Assembly: GCF_047971185.1 (NCBI RefSeq)
Contig: NZ_JBKDZH010000033.1
Span: 1-64,000 of the forward strand
DNA length: 64,000 nucleotides
Source: Kluyvera sp047971185
Lineage (GTDB): Bacteria; Pseudomonadota; Gammaproteobacteria; Enterobacterales; Enterobacteriaceae
Direction of reading: 5' to 3'
Shown piece by piece: positions 15,329 through 25,443 of this stretch (position 1 is the stretch's first letter; each line of letters begins with the position of its first letter). The notes under the pieces were generated by a model that saw only the letters and a program-made list of their open reading frames with translations, did no database searches and was not told where the DNA came from. Position numbers and translations under genes: made by a program.

Positions 15329-16474
15329 TTAGAACTGGTAAACCAGGCCCATTGCGACGATGTTGTCGGTAGAGATACCGTTGTTCGCGTAGAAGCTATC
15401 GTTACCGTCCAGCAGGTTGATTTTGTAATCAACGTAGGTGGACATATTTTTGTTGAAGTAGTAAGTCGCGCCAATATCCATATATTTGACCAGATCTTTA
15501 TCGCCAGTGACGTTCTGACCTTTTGCCAGATCGCTGGTGGTGCTGTTCAGGTCCTTACCTTTAGATTGCAGGTAAGAAATGGCTGGGCGCAGGCCGAAAT
15601 CGAACTGGTACTGTGCGGTAACTTCAAAGTTCTGCGTTTTATTCGCAACACCATTGCTGTCGCCGTACGGCGTCATATTATGGGTTTCAGAATACATTGA
15701 TGCCAGATAGATATTGTTAGCATCGTATTTCAGACCAACGGTCCAGGCATCTGCTTTATCGCCGCCAGCGGTGGTTCTGGTCAGCTGATCGTTAGTACGG
15801 TCGGAGGTGGCGTAAGCGGCGGAAGCGCTGACACCCATGCCCAGATCGTAAGAGGTCGACATGCCGAAGCCGTCACCGTTAGCGTTACGGACGCTACGAT
15901 CGCCATTATTGGTGCCTTCACCGCTGCCCGGGTTTTCGTTTTTACCCTGGTACTGCAGGGCAAAGTTCAGACCATCAACCAGACCGAAGAAGTCATTGTT
16001 GCGGTAAGTTGCAACGCCGTTGGCACGGCCGGTCATAAAGTTGTCAGAATAGGTGTAGGAGTCGCCGCCGAACTCAGGCAGCATATCGGTCCAGCCTTCA
16101 ACGTCGTACAGTACGCCGTAGTTACGACCGTAGTCGAAAGAACCGTAGTCGCCGAATTTCAGGCCAGCAAAGCCCAGACGGGTCCAGGCTTGATTGGCGT
16201 CGTCACCTGTGGATTCTGGGTTGTTCGCCTGTACGTTATATTCCCACTGACCGTAGCCAGTCAGCATATCGTTAATCTGAGTTTCACCTTTGAAACCAAA
16301 ACGGACATAGCTCTGATCGCCGTCTTTAGAGGAATCACTGGAGAAATAATGCAGACCATCTACCTTGCCATAGATGTCTAATTTGTTGCCGTCTTTATTA
16401 TAAACTTCTGCGGCATGAGCTGCGCCTGCGGCTAACAGGGCAGGAATAACGAGGGCCAGTACTTTTCTGTTCAT
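15329..16474 (-). CDS. ompN: outer-membrane porin OmpN (OmpK37-type)
   Basis: A 381-residue general porin of the OmpC/OmpF family forming trimeric 16-strand beta-barrels. A 21-residue signal peptide (MNRKVLALVIPALLAAGAAH A) precedes AEVYNKDGNKLDIYGKVDGL. The L3 region carries LPEFGGDSYTYSD, and the protein ends in the OMP signature VYQF. Placement next to micC and nifJ (ydbK) is exactly that of E. coli ompN, which separates it from ompC and ompF. In Klebsiella this porin is called OmpK37 and is normally little expressed. A ribosome site (AAAGGAATAT) precedes the ATG. Confidence 0.93.
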   Translation of the reverse strand: MNRKVLALVIPALLAAGAAHAAEVYNKDGNKLDIYGKVDGLHYFSSDSSKDGDQSYVRFGFKGETQINDMLTGYGQWEYNVQANNPESTGDDANQAWTRLGFAGLKFGDYGSFDYGRNYGVLYDVEGWTDMLPEFGGDSYTYSDNFMTGRANGVATYRNNDFFGLVDGLNFALQYQGKNENPGSGEGTNNGDRSVRNANGDGFGMSTSYDLGMGVSASAAYATSDRTNDQLTRTTAGGDKADAWTVGLKYDANNIYLASMYSETHNMTPYGDSNGVANKTQNFEVTAQYQFDFGLRPAISYLQSKGKDLNSTTSDLAKGQNVTGDKDLVKYMDIGATYYFNKNMSTYVDYKINLLDGNDSFYANNGISTDNIVAMGLVYQF

Positions 16475-16700
16475 TGAATATATTCCTTTAGTATTTTTTT
16501 ATTCGCGCACTTTCTGACTAAGAAAGCACTGTCATGCTAATAGAGACGAATCTGATATGGTAAAAAACATTTGTTACAGCATGAGTAAAATCTAAAGGAT
16601 ATAATTCATTGGAAATGATGATAATTTTCGTGAATGATTTGTTCTGATATATATAAAATAAAAATTATACAAATAAAAGACGCTGACGTAAGCTACGGCC

Positions 16701-16804
16701 GTTATATGCCTTTTTGTCACACAATCTATTTATGTTGCCGTGTGTCTTTAATCTTCTTCGTCATCTTAAAATGACAAGCCCGAATTGATATTCGGGCTTT
16801 TTTT
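16701..16804 (+). ncRNA. micC: MicC small RNA
   Basis: An Hfq-dependent sRNA that represses OmpC synthesis in E. coli by pairing its 5' end with the ompC leader. The 5' end GTTATATGCCTTTTTGTCAC is nearly the E. coli MicC seed (from memory, one small change in the T-rich part). The 3' end is AAATGACAAGCCCGAAT with the complementary ATTCGGGCT stem and seven T residues, the MicC terminator. It lies between ompN and nifJ and is divergent from ompN, exactly the E. coli position. The middle differs from E. coli, as is usual. Confidence 0.92.
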
Positions 16805-16830
16805 ATGGTTTCAGAATGACCTTAATCTGG

Positions 16831-19800
16831 TTATTCCTGCGGCGCTGGCTTTTCCGCTTTCCCGGCCATCATGGCGAGGAAGTCGTAGCGTTTTTGCAGA
16901 TCCTCTGCCGCATCTTTCCACAGCTGTTCGGCCACTTCCGGCTGCTGGCTGTTCAGGCGACGGAAGCGCTGTTCATTCATCAACGTCTCAGCCAGCGCGT
17001 CTGACGGCGGGCGGGAATCCAGCGCCAGCGGGATTTTACCCTCGTCAGCGCGACGCGGATCGAAGCGGAACAGCGGCCAGAAGCCGGTGGCGGTAAGCTG
17101 ACGCATCTGATCGTGGCTGAGCGCCAGGTCATAGCCGTGCTCTTCACATGGGCTATAGGCGATAATAATCGACGGCCCCGGATAGGACTCCGCCTCCTGA
17201 ATCGCCTTCACGGTCTGGTTAAGCTGCGCGCCCAGCGAGATCTGCGCGACGTAGACGTGGCCGTACATCATCATGCTGACGCCAAGATCCTTACGCGCCT
17301 TACGTTTGCCGTGCTCGCCAAACTTAGTGACCGCGCCGAGCGGGGTCGCTTTCGAGGCCTGACCGCCGGTGTTGGAGTAACACTGGGTATCACGCACCAG
17401 AAGATTGACGGTCTCGGTCAGGCTCATCACGTGCTCCAGCCCGCCGAAGCCGATATCGTAGGCCCAACCGTCGCCGCCGATCAGCCAGATGGATTTCTCA
17501 ACCAGCGCGTCCGCATCGGTCAGCAGCTCTTCCGCGCCCTGCACGCCGTTAAGCGCGCTGCGTAATGCGGCAACCTGCTCACGGCGCACCTCCGGCGTAG
17601 CTTCTGCGTGCAGCGCCTCGTTCAGCTCGGCCGGGATCTGCTCGGCAAAGCCGTCCAGCAGACGCATCACGCGCTGGCGGTGTTGATCGACCGTCAGGCG
17701 GAAGCCCAGACCAAACTCGGCGTTATCTTCAAACAGCGAGTTAGCCCACGCCGGCCCGCGCCCGTTGGCATCGGTGGTGTACGGCGTTGAAGGCAGGTTA
17801 CCGCCGTAAATAGACGAGCAGCCGGTGGCGTTGGCAATCAGCATGCGGTCGCCGTACAGCTGGGTCAGCAGCTTGATATACGGGGTTTCACCGCAGCCGG
17901 AACAGGCGCCGGAATATTCAAACAGCGGGGTGATCAGCTGCGAGGTGCGGATATCGATACGCTCCAGTTTACTGCGATCGATTTCCGGCAGGTCGAGGAA
18001 GAAGTCATAGTTCACTTTCTCTTCTTCGACGTGCTCCAGACGCGACATCATATTGATGGCTTTGATTTCTGGATTCTGGCGATCTTTTGCCGGGCACACC
18101 TCGACGCACAGATTACAGCCGGTACAGTCTTCCGGCGCCACCTGCAGCACGTATTTCTGACCACGCATGTCGCGCGATTTCACGTCCAGAGAATGCAGAG
18201 ACGCTGGGGCGTTTTCCATCGCGTCTGGCGAAACCACTTTTGCACGAATCGCCGAGTGCGGGCAGGCGGCGACGCAGTGGTTACACTGGGTGCAGAGTTC
18301 CTCTTTCCAGATTGGGATCTCTTCGGCGATGTTGCGTTTCTCCCAGCGCGTGGTGCCGACCGGCCAGGTGCCGTCCGGCGGCAGGGCGGAGACCGGCAGC
18401 GCATCGCCGAGGCCAGCCAGCATCGCGGCGGTGACGGTTTTGACGAAGTCCGGCGCGGCATCGGAGACCACCGGCGGGCGGTTCGGGCTGCTGGCGTTCA
18501 CCTGCTGTAGCGGCACTTCAAACAGCGATTCGCGGGCCAGCGCCAGCGCCTGCCAGTTGCGCTCAACCAGCTCCTGGCCTTTGCTGCTGTAGCTTCTGGC
18601 GATGGCGTTTTGCAGCTCCATCAGCGCGCTGTCGCCCGGTAAAATTTGCGTCAGGTGGAAGAATGCCATCTGCATGACGGTATTAATACGCGCCGCCAGC
18701 CCGCATTCACGGGCGATTTTCGCCGCGTTGATCACGAAGAAGCGCGCACGTTTCTGGTTCAGTACCGCCTGCACTTCCTGCGGCAGACGCGCCCAAACTT
18801 CATCGGCGCTGTACGGCGTATTGAGCAGGAAAATCCCGCCGGGCTTCAGGCGCTCAGCCATCTGGTATTTATCAATAAACTGCAGCTGGTGGCAGCCCAC
18901 AAAATCGGCCTGCGCTACCAGATAGGCAGAGCGGATCGGGTTATCGCTCACGCGCAGGTGAGAGACCGTCAGGCCGCCCGCTTTTTTGGAGTCGTAGACG
19001 AAATAGCCCTGGGCAAACCACGGCGTAGAGTTGCCGATGATCTTGATGTTGTTTTTGGTGGCCGACACGCTGCCATCGCTGCCTAAGCCGTAGAACAACG
19101 CCTCCAGACGCGCATGCGACGGCAGGGTGTTTTCCATCTGCGGCAGGGAGAGATTGGTCACGTCGTCATAGATGCCGACGGTAAAGCGCGGTTTCGGTTT
19201 CGCCTGCGACAGCTCGTGGAAGATAGACAGCACGCAGTCCGGGCCAAACTCTTTGGAGGAGAGACCGTAACGCCCGCCAATCACGCGCGGCAGGGTTTCG
19301 CGTTCGCCGTGGTTGAAGGCTTCCGCCAGCGCCGTCATCACGTCGAGATACAGCGGCTCCGCCTGGGCGCCCGGCTCTTTAGTGCGGTCGAGCACCGCGA
19401 CGCTGCGGACGCTGTCCGGCAGCGCCTGTAATAAATGTGTCGCTGAGAACGGGCGGTAGAGACGGACTTTCAGCACGCCGACTTTTTCGCCGCGCGTCAG
19501 CAGTTCATCCACCACTTCCTCACAGGTGCCGATCGCCGAGCCCATAATCACAATCACGCGTTCCGCCTGCGGATGGCCGTAATATTCAAACGGCTTATAG
19601 CTGCGGCCCGTCGCGGCGGCAAAATCATCCATCGCGTGCTCAACGTGGTCGTACACCGCGTTGTACCACGGGTTGGTGGCTTCACGAGACTGGAAGTAGG
19701 TGTCTGGGTTAGCGGAGGTGCCGCGAATAATCGGATGCTCCGGGTTTAACGCCCGGGCGCGGTGGGCGGCGATGTCCTCCTGCGGCAGCAGGCCACGGAT

Positions 19801-20358
19801 CGTATCGTCGGCCAGCGGCACGATTTTGTTAATCTCATGCGACGTGCGGAAGCCATCGAAGAAGTGAATAAACGGCACCCGGCTCTTGAGCGTCGCAATA
19901 TGGGAAATCAGCGCGAAATCCTGCGCTTCCTGCACGCTACCGGCGCACAGCATGGCGCAGCCGGTCTGGCGCACCGCCATCACGTCAGAATGGTCGCCGA
20001 AAATGGACAGCGCATGGGTTGCCACGGTGCGCGCCGCCACGTGCAGTACGAACGGCGTCAGCTGCCCGGCCAGTTTATACAGCGTGGGGATCATCAGCAG
20101 GAGCCCCTGCGACGAGGTGAACGAGGTCGACAGCGCCCCGGTCTGCAACGCCCCGTGCACGGCGGCAATCGCGCCGGCTTCTGACTGCATCTCTACCACG
20201 CGCGGGACATCGCCCCAGACGTTTTTCAGCCCGTTGCCCGCCCACGCGTCGGCCTGCTCAGCCATGGTCGAACTTGGCGTGATCGGGTAAATGGCGATGA
20301 CTTCACTGGTACGGAACGCAACCGAGGCGACTGCACCATTACCGTCAATTGTGATCAT
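16831..20358 (-). CDS. nifJ: pyruvate:ferredoxin (flavodoxin) oxidoreductase
   Basis: A 1175-residue enzyme (YdbK in E. coli) that oxidises pyruvate to acetyl-CoA and CO2 and reduces flavodoxin or ferredoxin. Domain order is complete. The N-terminal pyrimidine-binding part has YPITPSS (about 25). Then come the gamma and CoA-binding regions. Two 4Fe-4S motifs follow mid-protein, CTQCNHCVAACP and CTGCNLCVEVCP. The thiamine-diphosphate domain has CSGCGETPYIK and the GDGWAYDIGFGG motif. Length matches the family. Its 3' side abuts micC as in E. coli. There are no nif genes near it, so a housekeeping or oxidative-stress role is more likely than nitrogen fixation. Confidence 0.95.
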   Translation of the reverse strand: MITIDGNGAVASVAFRTSEVIAIYPITPSSTMAEQADAWAGNGLKNVWGDVPRVVEMQSEAGAIAAVHGALQTGALSTSFTSSQGLLLMIPTLYKLAGQLTPFVLHVAARTVATHALSIFGDHSDVMAVRQTGCAMLCAGSVQEAQDFALISHIATLKSRVPFIHFFDGFRTSHEINKIVPLADDTIRGLLPQEDIAAHRARALNPEHPIIRGTSANPDTYFQSREATNPWYNAVYDHVEHAMDDFAAATGRSYKPFEYYGHPQAERVIVIMGSAIGTCEEVVDELLTRGEKVGVLKVRLYRPFSATHLLQALPDSVRSVAVLDRTKEPGAQAEPLYLDVMTALAEAFNHGERETLPRVIGGRYGLSSKEFGPDCVLSIFHELSQAKPKPRFTVGIYDDVTNLSLPQMENTLPSHARLEALFYGLGSDGSVSATKNNIKIIGNSTPWFAQGYFVYDSKKAGGLTVSHLRVSDNPIRSAYLVAQADFVGCHQLQFIDKYQMAERLKPGGIFLLNTPYSADEVWARLPQEVQAVLNQKRARFFVINAAKIARECGLAARINTVMQMAFFHLTQILPGDSALMELQNAIARSYSSKGQELVERNWQALALARESLFEVPLQQVNASSPNRPPVVSDAAPDFVKTVTAAMLAGLGDALPVSALPPDGTWPVGTTRWEKRNIAEEIPIWKEELCTQCNHCVAACPHSAIRAKVVSPDAMENAPASLHSLDVKSRDMRGQKYVLQVAPEDCTGCNLCVEVCPAKDRQNPEIKAINMMSRLEHVEEEKVNYDFFLDLPEIDRSKLERIDIRTSQLITPLFEYSGACSGCGETPYIKLLTQLYGDRMLIANATGCSSIYGGNLPSTPYTTDANGRGPAWANSLFEDNAEFGLGFRLTVDQHRQRVMRLLDGFAEQIPAELNEALHAEATPEVRREQVAALRSALNGVQGAEELLTDADALVEKSIWLIGGDGWAYDIGFGGLEHVMSLTETVNLLVRDTQCYSNTGGQASKATPLGAVTKFGEHGKRKARKDLGVSMMMYGHVYVAQISLGAQLNQTVKAIQEAESYPGPSIIIAYSPCEEHGYDLALSHDQMRQLTATGFWPLFRFDPRRADEGKIPLALDSRPPSDALAETLMNEQRFRRLNSQQPEVAEQLWKDAAEDLQKRYDFLAMMAGKAEKPAPQE

Positions 20359-20666
20359 TGATTATGACACCTTACATTGCGCAAAAAAGAGGTTCACGGA
20401 CAGTGCCGCCAACCGGAAATCATCCCTGACTGACACATCACTCTGGTGGATGTTGTTGTGTTAAGTCTAGCAAAGGGCAGGCTGAATCATTTTTGCTTTT
20501 GTGTCCTTGATGTGTGTCGGTGTTGGGGCAATCGCCGATTTCAGCCACAAAATTGCCAGAAAATGTTTCTGTAGCGCATAAATGCGCACTTCGTCTCTCG
20601 ACGGAGCGGCCTGCGCTGCCTATGATGCTTAGGTTTGTTCTTATTTTTGCGATACGGAGAGAAGAG
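20359..20666. promoter_or_regulatory. nifJ / ydbJ divergent promoter region
   Basis: About 308 bases between divergent genes. The one clear element is a palindrome GCGCATAAATGCGC (20574-20587). No other gene was seen. Confidence 0.4.
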
Positions 20667-20933
20667 ATGCGAGCTGCGTTTTTAGTGGGCTGTGCGGCAC
20701 TGTTATTATCCGCGTGCAGCAGCGAACCTGTTCAGCAGGCAACGGCTGCACACGTGACGCCGGGGATGAGGGCGGCGATGTCCAGTTCGGGTGAAGCGAA
20801 CTGTGCGATGATCGGTGGCTCACTGTCCGCCGCGCGTCAGCTGGACGGCTCCAGTATCGGTATGTGCGCGCTGCCAAATGGTAAACGCTGCAGCGAGCAG
20901 TCTCTTGCTACCGGCACCTGCGGCAGCTACTAA
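20667..20933 (+). CDS. ydbJ: DUF333 lipoprotein YdbJ
   Basis: An 88-residue predicted lipoprotein. The lipobox LLSACS places Cys near residue 17. The rest is one DUF333 domain with the pattern NCAMIGGSLSAARQLDGSSI and a C-terminal CSEQSLATGTCGSY, giving conserved cysteines. The true start is ATG 20667 after GGAGAGAAG; a longer upstream frame lacks a signal peptide and is rejected. It sits between nifJ and hslJ as in E. coli. Function unknown; no experimental role is known to me. Confidence 0.88.
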   Translation: MRAAFLVGCAALLLSACSSEPVQQATAAHVTPGMRAAMSSSGEANCAMIGGSLSAARQLDGSSIGMCALPNGKRCSEQSLATGTCGSY

Positions 20934-20936
20934 GCC

Positions 20937-21377
20937 TTAGTGCACCAGATCGGCCAGGCGATAGACCAGCGTCTGGTCTGCCGTGGCGAGGGTCAGCTGT
21001 TGCTCGGTTAAATCCACCTGCGCGCCCTGACGAAGCATATTGCTGAACGTGGCATCCAGCTCATTAAGCTGGGCGTCGCTGCACAGTTTGCGCGTCATGG
21101 CGAGTTCGCTCGTCTTTAGCTCGCCTTTGTGCAGGGTAGCGGTGCCGGAAAAACCGTTACACATATTGCCCGACACATAAATCTTCTCAAGAATCGGCTG
21201 CTTTTCCCCAAAGCTCAGTTCGAGCGGCGCGCCTTTGCTGCTTAACGTTTTACCGTTCACGCTCTCTAATACAAAGCGGTGATGCTGAAGCTGATCAGCG
21301 TTCGTTGACATTTTGCTGTTGTAGACGCAGCCAGAAAGAAGGGCAGCCGCAGTCAGCAGGAAAAACAGGTTCTTCAT
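20937..21377 (-). CDS. hslJ: heat-shock lipoprotein HslJ (META domain)
   Basis: A 146-residue outer-membrane lipoprotein with lipobox LLSGCV (Cys17) and a META domain: HHRFVLESVNGKTL, the NMCNGFSGTATL strand pair and MTRKLCSDA. In E. coli, HslJ is heat-induced and contributes to novobiocin resistance. It converges with ydbJ, with only 3 bases between stop codons, and is downstream of ldhA, the E. coli order. Identification is strong; biochemical role remains unclear. Confidence 0.93.
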   Translation of the reverse strand: MKNLFFLLTAAALLSGCVYNSKMSTNADQLQHHRFVLESVNGKTLSSKGAPLELSFGEKQPILEKIYVSGNMCNGFSGTATLHKGELKTSELAMTRKLCSDAQLNELDATFSNMLRQGAQVDLTEQQLTLATADQTLVYRLADLVH

Positions 21378-21500
21378 TGTACAGTGCTTCTTATTAACTA
21401 TTAGTCGTGTGAATGTATTAGAAGCATAACTGTACAGCGGGCGGTGTCTGTGGGGCTTATCCGAAAATGCTCCCCGACGGTTGCCGGGGAGTGAAGGGCA

Positions 21501-22490
21501 TCAGGCGATAGCGTTAGGACAGTCTGCGCCAGCGTCGATTTGCTGCAGGTTCTGCAGGGTAGTTTCGGAGATGCTGGTCAGGGCTTCTGCGGTCAGGAAC
21601 GCCTGGTGGCCGGTGAACAGCACGTTGTGACAGGCGGAAAGACGGCGGAACACATCATCCTGAATCACGTCGTTAGACTTATCTTCGAAGAACAGATCGC
21701 GTTCATTTTCATACACGTCCATCCCTAATGCGCCGATCTTCTGCGTTTTTAAAGCTTCAATCGCCGCCTGCGAGTCAATCAGCGCGCCGCGGCTGGTGTT
21801 GACGATCATCACGCCATCTTTCATTTTCTCAAAGGCGCTGGCGTTCAGCAGGTGATAGTTTTCCGGCGTCAGCGGGCAGTGCAGCGAAATGACGTCGGAC
21901 TCGGCGAATAACGTCGGCAGATCGACGTACTCCACGCCCAGCTCCAGCGCGGCGGCGCTTGGATACGGGTCAAACGCCAGCAGACGCATGCCGAAACCTT
22001 TCAGAATACGCAGGGCCGCCACGCCGATTTTCCCGGTGCCAATCACGCCTGCGGTTTTACCGAACATGGTGAAACCGGTCAGCCCTTCCAGCGAGAAGTT
22101 AGCATCGCGGGTACGCTGATAGGCACGGTGAATACGGCGGTTCAGCGTCATCATCAGGCCAACGGCGTGTTCGGCCACGGCTTCCGGGTCATAGGCGGGC
22201 ACGCGCACTACGCGCAGACCCAGCTCTTTAGCCGCGTCGAGGTCAACGTTGTTGAAGCCCGCGCAGCGCAGCGCGATGTACTTCACGCCGTTCTTTTTCA
22301 ACTCTTCCAGCACCGGACGGCTACCGTCATCGTTAACGAAAATACAAACCGCTTCACAGCCATGGGCGGTTTTGGCGGTTTTTTCCGTTAACAGGAAATC
22401 AAAAAACTCAAGCTCAAAGCCATATGCCTGATTAACATTTTGCAGATACTTTTTATCGTACTGCTTAGTACTGTAAACGGCTATTTTCAT
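21501..22490 (-). CDS. ldhA: fermentative D-lactate dehydrogenase
   Basis: Reduces pyruvate to D-lactate with NADH during mixed-acid fermentation. The 329-residue protein begins MKIAVYSTKQYDKKYLQNVN, matching E. coli LdhA. The D-2-hydroxyacid dehydrogenase Rossmann loop is GVIGTGKIGVAAL. The substrate Arg is in NTSRGALID, and the catalytic Glu and His lie in the C-terminal half (FTGHQAFLT). An upstream in-frame ATG at 22535 would add 15 residues not found in homologues, so 22490 is taken. Neighbours hslJ and ydbH match E. coli. Confidence 0.96.
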   Translation of the reverse strand: MKIAVYSTKQYDKKYLQNVNQAYGFELEFFDFLLTEKTAKTAHGCEAVCIFVNDDGSRPVLEELKKNGVKYIALRCAGFNNVDLDAAKELGLRVVRVPAYDPEAVAEHAVGLMMTLNRRIHRAYQRTRDANFSLEGLTGFTMFGKTAGVIGTGKIGVAALRILKGFGMRLLAFDPYPSAAALELGVEYVDLPTLFAESDVISLHCPLTPENYHLLNASAFEKMKDGVMIVNTSRGALIDSQAAIEALKTQKIGALGMDVYENERDLFFEDKSNDVIQDDVFRRLSACHNVLFTGHQAFLTAEALTSISETTLQNLQQIDAGADCPNAIA

Positions 22491-22800
22491 GAGACTTTTC
22501 TCCAATGATTTTAGAGTCAAGTTAGCATATTTCAAAAAATCTTACAAAGTATAAAAATATTTTGAAAGCTAAGGATAGGTAAAGAAACTCTCTTCAGTAT
22601 ACGCGTTTTAAATGGGGGCGCGAATCGCAGTTCTCAATCAGAATCAACTGAAATTCCTCACGTTTTGTTTTACAGCCGCTATTCTTAAATCATCACGGCG
22701 GCTTTCACTCTCTGGTCTGACATGACACAATATGTGCCTTTGGGCTGCTCGCTGCGCGGTCTGGCATCACTGCTTGTTCAATCTGGATATCACTGCACCC
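22491..22800. promoter_or_regulatory. ldhA / ydbH divergent promoter region
   Basis: A 310-base gap. The part next to ldhA (about 22500-22610) is strongly AT-rich, as expected for its promoter. No operator could be assigned and no RNA or small gene is visible. Confidence 0.4.
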
Positions 22801-25443
22801 ATGAAGGGTAAATATAAAGCCATCATTGCGCTACTCCTGCTTTTAGTACTGCTGCCGCTCACGCTGGTGATGACGCTGGGGTACTGGGTTCCTACGCTGG
22901 TGGGCATCTGGCTTCCGGCAGGTACGCGCATTGCGTTCAATGAAAGCCCCCGGCTGACGCGTACAGCGTTGCGTATTCCCGATCTGCGCTATCTTGCGGG
23001 GGATTGCGAGCTGGCGAGCTTCAAGGACGTGACCCTGTCACATCCTAGCCGTTGGCGGCTGCATGCCGCCTCGGCCAATCTCAACTCCCTCTGTTTTAAT
23101 AAACTACCGGAAAACGATGCGGTGCCCGGCGCGCCGCGCACGCTGGCGGAGTGGCAGTCGATGCTGCCCAATACCTGGCTAACCATTGACGCGCTGAGTA
23201 TCTCGCCGTGGGAGAAATGGCAGGGCAAACTCACCGTTTCACTCACCCCACAGCGGCAGGAAGTGGAATATAGCGGCGAACAGATCCGTCTACGCGCCCG
23301 GCTGCACGGCCAGTCGCTGACGGTGAGCGAACTGCACGCCAGCCTGATTGAAGGCGAGCCGCCGGTTAAGCTGCTCGGCGAATTCACGATGCCGTTGGTA
23401 CCCGACGGGCTGCCGGTACAAGGGCATCTGGAATCCACTTTCCAGGTGCCGCAGGTGCCGTCTCTGGTGGATGCCGAACTCAACTGGGACGGCAATCAGG
23501 GGCAACTGATCGTGATGGCCCGCGGCGAAGGCGACCCGCTGCTGGATCTGCCCTGGACCTTAACGGAACAGCAGCTCACCATCAGCGATGGGCGCTGGAG
23601 CTGGCCGTATCAGGCGGGGATACCGCTTAGCGGCCGCGTGGGCGTGAAGCTGGAAAACTGGCAGCAGGGCGTCGATAAAACGCAGGTAACCGGCCGCCTC
23701 AGCGTGCTGACCGCCGGCGATGCGGGCAAGGGCGTGGCGGTTCTGAACGTCGGGCCGGGCGTGCTGAGTATGGATAACAGCAACATGCCGCTCCAGCTGG
23801 TGGGCGAAGCGAAGCAGGGCGACCTGATCTTTTACGCGAAGCTGCCCGCTCACCTCAGCGGCCCGCTGGTGACGCCGGTGCTGGCGTTCCAGCCCGGGGC
23901 GCTACTGCGCTCGCGCGGCCGAATAATTGATGCGCTGAATATTGATGAGGTGCGCTGGCCGCTGGCGGGGGTGAAGATTTCCACCCAGGGAATCGATGGC
24001 CGCCTGCAGGCGATCCTGCGTGCCCACGAACAGGAGACCGGCGATTTTGTGCTGCATCTGGATGGCCAGGCGGACAATTTCCTGCCGGATAAAGGCACCT
24101 GGCAGTGGCGCTACTGGGGCGACGGCCACTTTACGCCGATGCAGGCGCGCTGGGATGTGACCGGAACCGGCGAGTGGCGCGACAGCGCGATTGTGCTGAA
24201 CGCGTTGTCGACCGGCTTCGACAAGTTGCAATACGGCACCATGACTATTGATAAGCCGCGTCTCAAGCTGGAACGGCCGATTCACTGGTTCCGCAATGAG
24301 CAGCATCCTTCCTTTACCGGCGCGCTGGCGCTGGAGGCGAGCGAAACCCGTTTTACCGGCGGTAGCGTGCTGCCCGCGTCGGCGTTGTCCTTCAGCGTCA
24401 AGGGGCGCGATCCCACCTTCTTCCAGTTTAAAGGCGACCTGAAAGCGCAGGAGATTGGGCCGGTACGCGTGATGGGCCGTTGGGACGGCGAGCGCCTGCG
24501 CGGGCAAGCGTGGTGGCCAAAACAGTCACTGGAGGTCTTCCAGCCGCTGGTACCGCCGGACTGGAAAATGAAGCTACGTGACGGCACGCTGTACGCACAG
24601 GTGGCGTTTTCTGCCGCCGCCGGGCAAGGATTTGAGGCCGGTGGTCACGGCGTGCTGCGCAACGGCAGCGCGTGGATGCCGGATAACGAAATCAACGGCG
24701 TCGATTTTGTGCTGCCGTTCCGCCTGAAGGCAGGCGTCTGGCAGTTAGGCACGCGCCGCCCGGTGTCGCTGCGCATTGCCGAAATCGTCAACCAGGTTAC
24801 CGCGCGCAACGTGACCGCCGACCTGCAGGGCACCTGGCCGTGGAGCGATGCCGAGCCGCTACAGTTAAGCAACGTCAGCGTTGATGTACTTGGCGGGAAA
24901 GTGACGATGCAGCAGCTACGAATGCCGCAGCGCGATGCGGCGCTGCTGCGCTTGCAGCAGATTTCTACCAGCGAGCTGGTGAGCGCGGTTAACCCGAAAC
25001 AGTTTGCCATGTCCGGCCCCGTTGACGGCGCATTACCGCTGTGGCTGAACGACAGCAAATGGATCATTAAGGACGGCTGGCTGCATAATCCTGGCCCGAT
25101 GACCCTGCGGCTGGATAAAGACACCGCCGACGCGGTAGCCGCCGATAATATCGCCGCGGGCGCGGCCATCAACTGGTTGCGCTATATGGAAATCTCTCGA
25201 TCGTGGACGCGAATCAACCTCGATAGCCTGGGCATGCTGACGCTGCAGGCCACGGTGACCGGCACCGGGGTGATGGACGAGAAGCGCAGTACGGTGCGCC
25301 TGAATTACACGCACCAGGAGAATGTTTTTGATTTGTGGCGAAGCCTGCGCTTTGGCGACAAACTTCAGTCATGGCTTGAGCAACACGCGACCCTTCCCGG
25401 TGTACCGTGTCGCCGCGGCACGGAATGTAAGGAGCAACAATGA
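22801..25443 (+). CDS. ydbH: AsmA-like intermembrane phospholipid transport protein YdbH
   Basis: An 880-residue inner-membrane-anchored protein that spans the periplasm. With TamB and YhdP it moves phospholipids to the outer membrane, and it works with the lipoprotein YnbE. A single N-terminal helix (about 7-28) is followed by a long beta-rich region typical of bridge-like AsmA proteins. The C-terminal part has YRYMEISRSWTRINLDSLGM-type repeats (NWLRYMEIS, LDSLGMLTL) of the family. The start at 22801 (MKGKYKAII) is chosen because upstream codons lack similarity. Operon with ynbE by an ATGA overlap, and ydbL. Confidence 0.93.
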   Translation: MKGKYKAIIALLLLLVLLPLTLVMTLGYWVPTLVGIWLPAGTRIAFNESPRLTRTALRIPDLRYLAGDCELASFKDVTLSHPSRWRLHAASANLNSLCFNKLPENDAVPGAPRTLAEWQSMLPNTWLTIDALSISPWEKWQGKLTVSLTPQRQEVEYSGEQIRLRARLHGQSLTVSELHASLIEGEPPVKLLGEFTMPLVPDGLPVQGHLESTFQVPQVPSLVDAELNWDGNQGQLIVMARGEGDPLLDLPWTLTEQQLTISDGRWSWPYQAGIPLSGRVGVKLENWQQGVDKTQVTGRLSVLTAGDAGKGVAVLNVGPGVLSMDNSNMPLQLVGEAKQGDLIFYAKLPAHLSGPLVTPVLAFQPGALLRSRGRIIDALNIDEVRWPLAGVKISTQGIDGRLQAILRAHEQETGDFVLHLDGQADNFLPDKGTWQWRYWGDGHFTPMQARWDVTGTGEWRDSAIVLNALSTGFDKLQYGTMTIDKPRLKLERPIHWFRNEQHPSFTGALALEASETRFTGGSVLPASALSFSVKGRDPTFFQFKGDLKAQEIGPVRVMGRWDGERLRGQAWWPKQSLEVFQPLVPPDWKMKLRDGTLYAQVAFSAAAGQGFEAGGHGVLRNGSAWMPDNEINGVDFVLPFRLKAGVWQLGTRRPVSLRIAEIVNQVTARNVTADLQGTWPWSDAEPLQLSNVSVDVLGGKVTMQQLRMPQRDAALLRLQQISTSELVSAVNPKQFAMSGPVDGALPLWLNDSKWIIKDGWLHNPGPMTLRLDKDTADAVAADNIAAGAAINWLRYMEISRSWTRINLDSLGMLTLQATVTGTGVMDEKRSTVRLNYTHQENVFDLWRSLRFGDKLQSWLEQHATLPGVPCRRGTECKEQQ

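Noticed and set aside
16831..20358. Evidence for a nitrogen-fixation island because of nifJ
   Set aside because: No nif genes are near it, and the ompN-micC-nifJ-ydbJ context is the ordinary YdbK locus of enterics.
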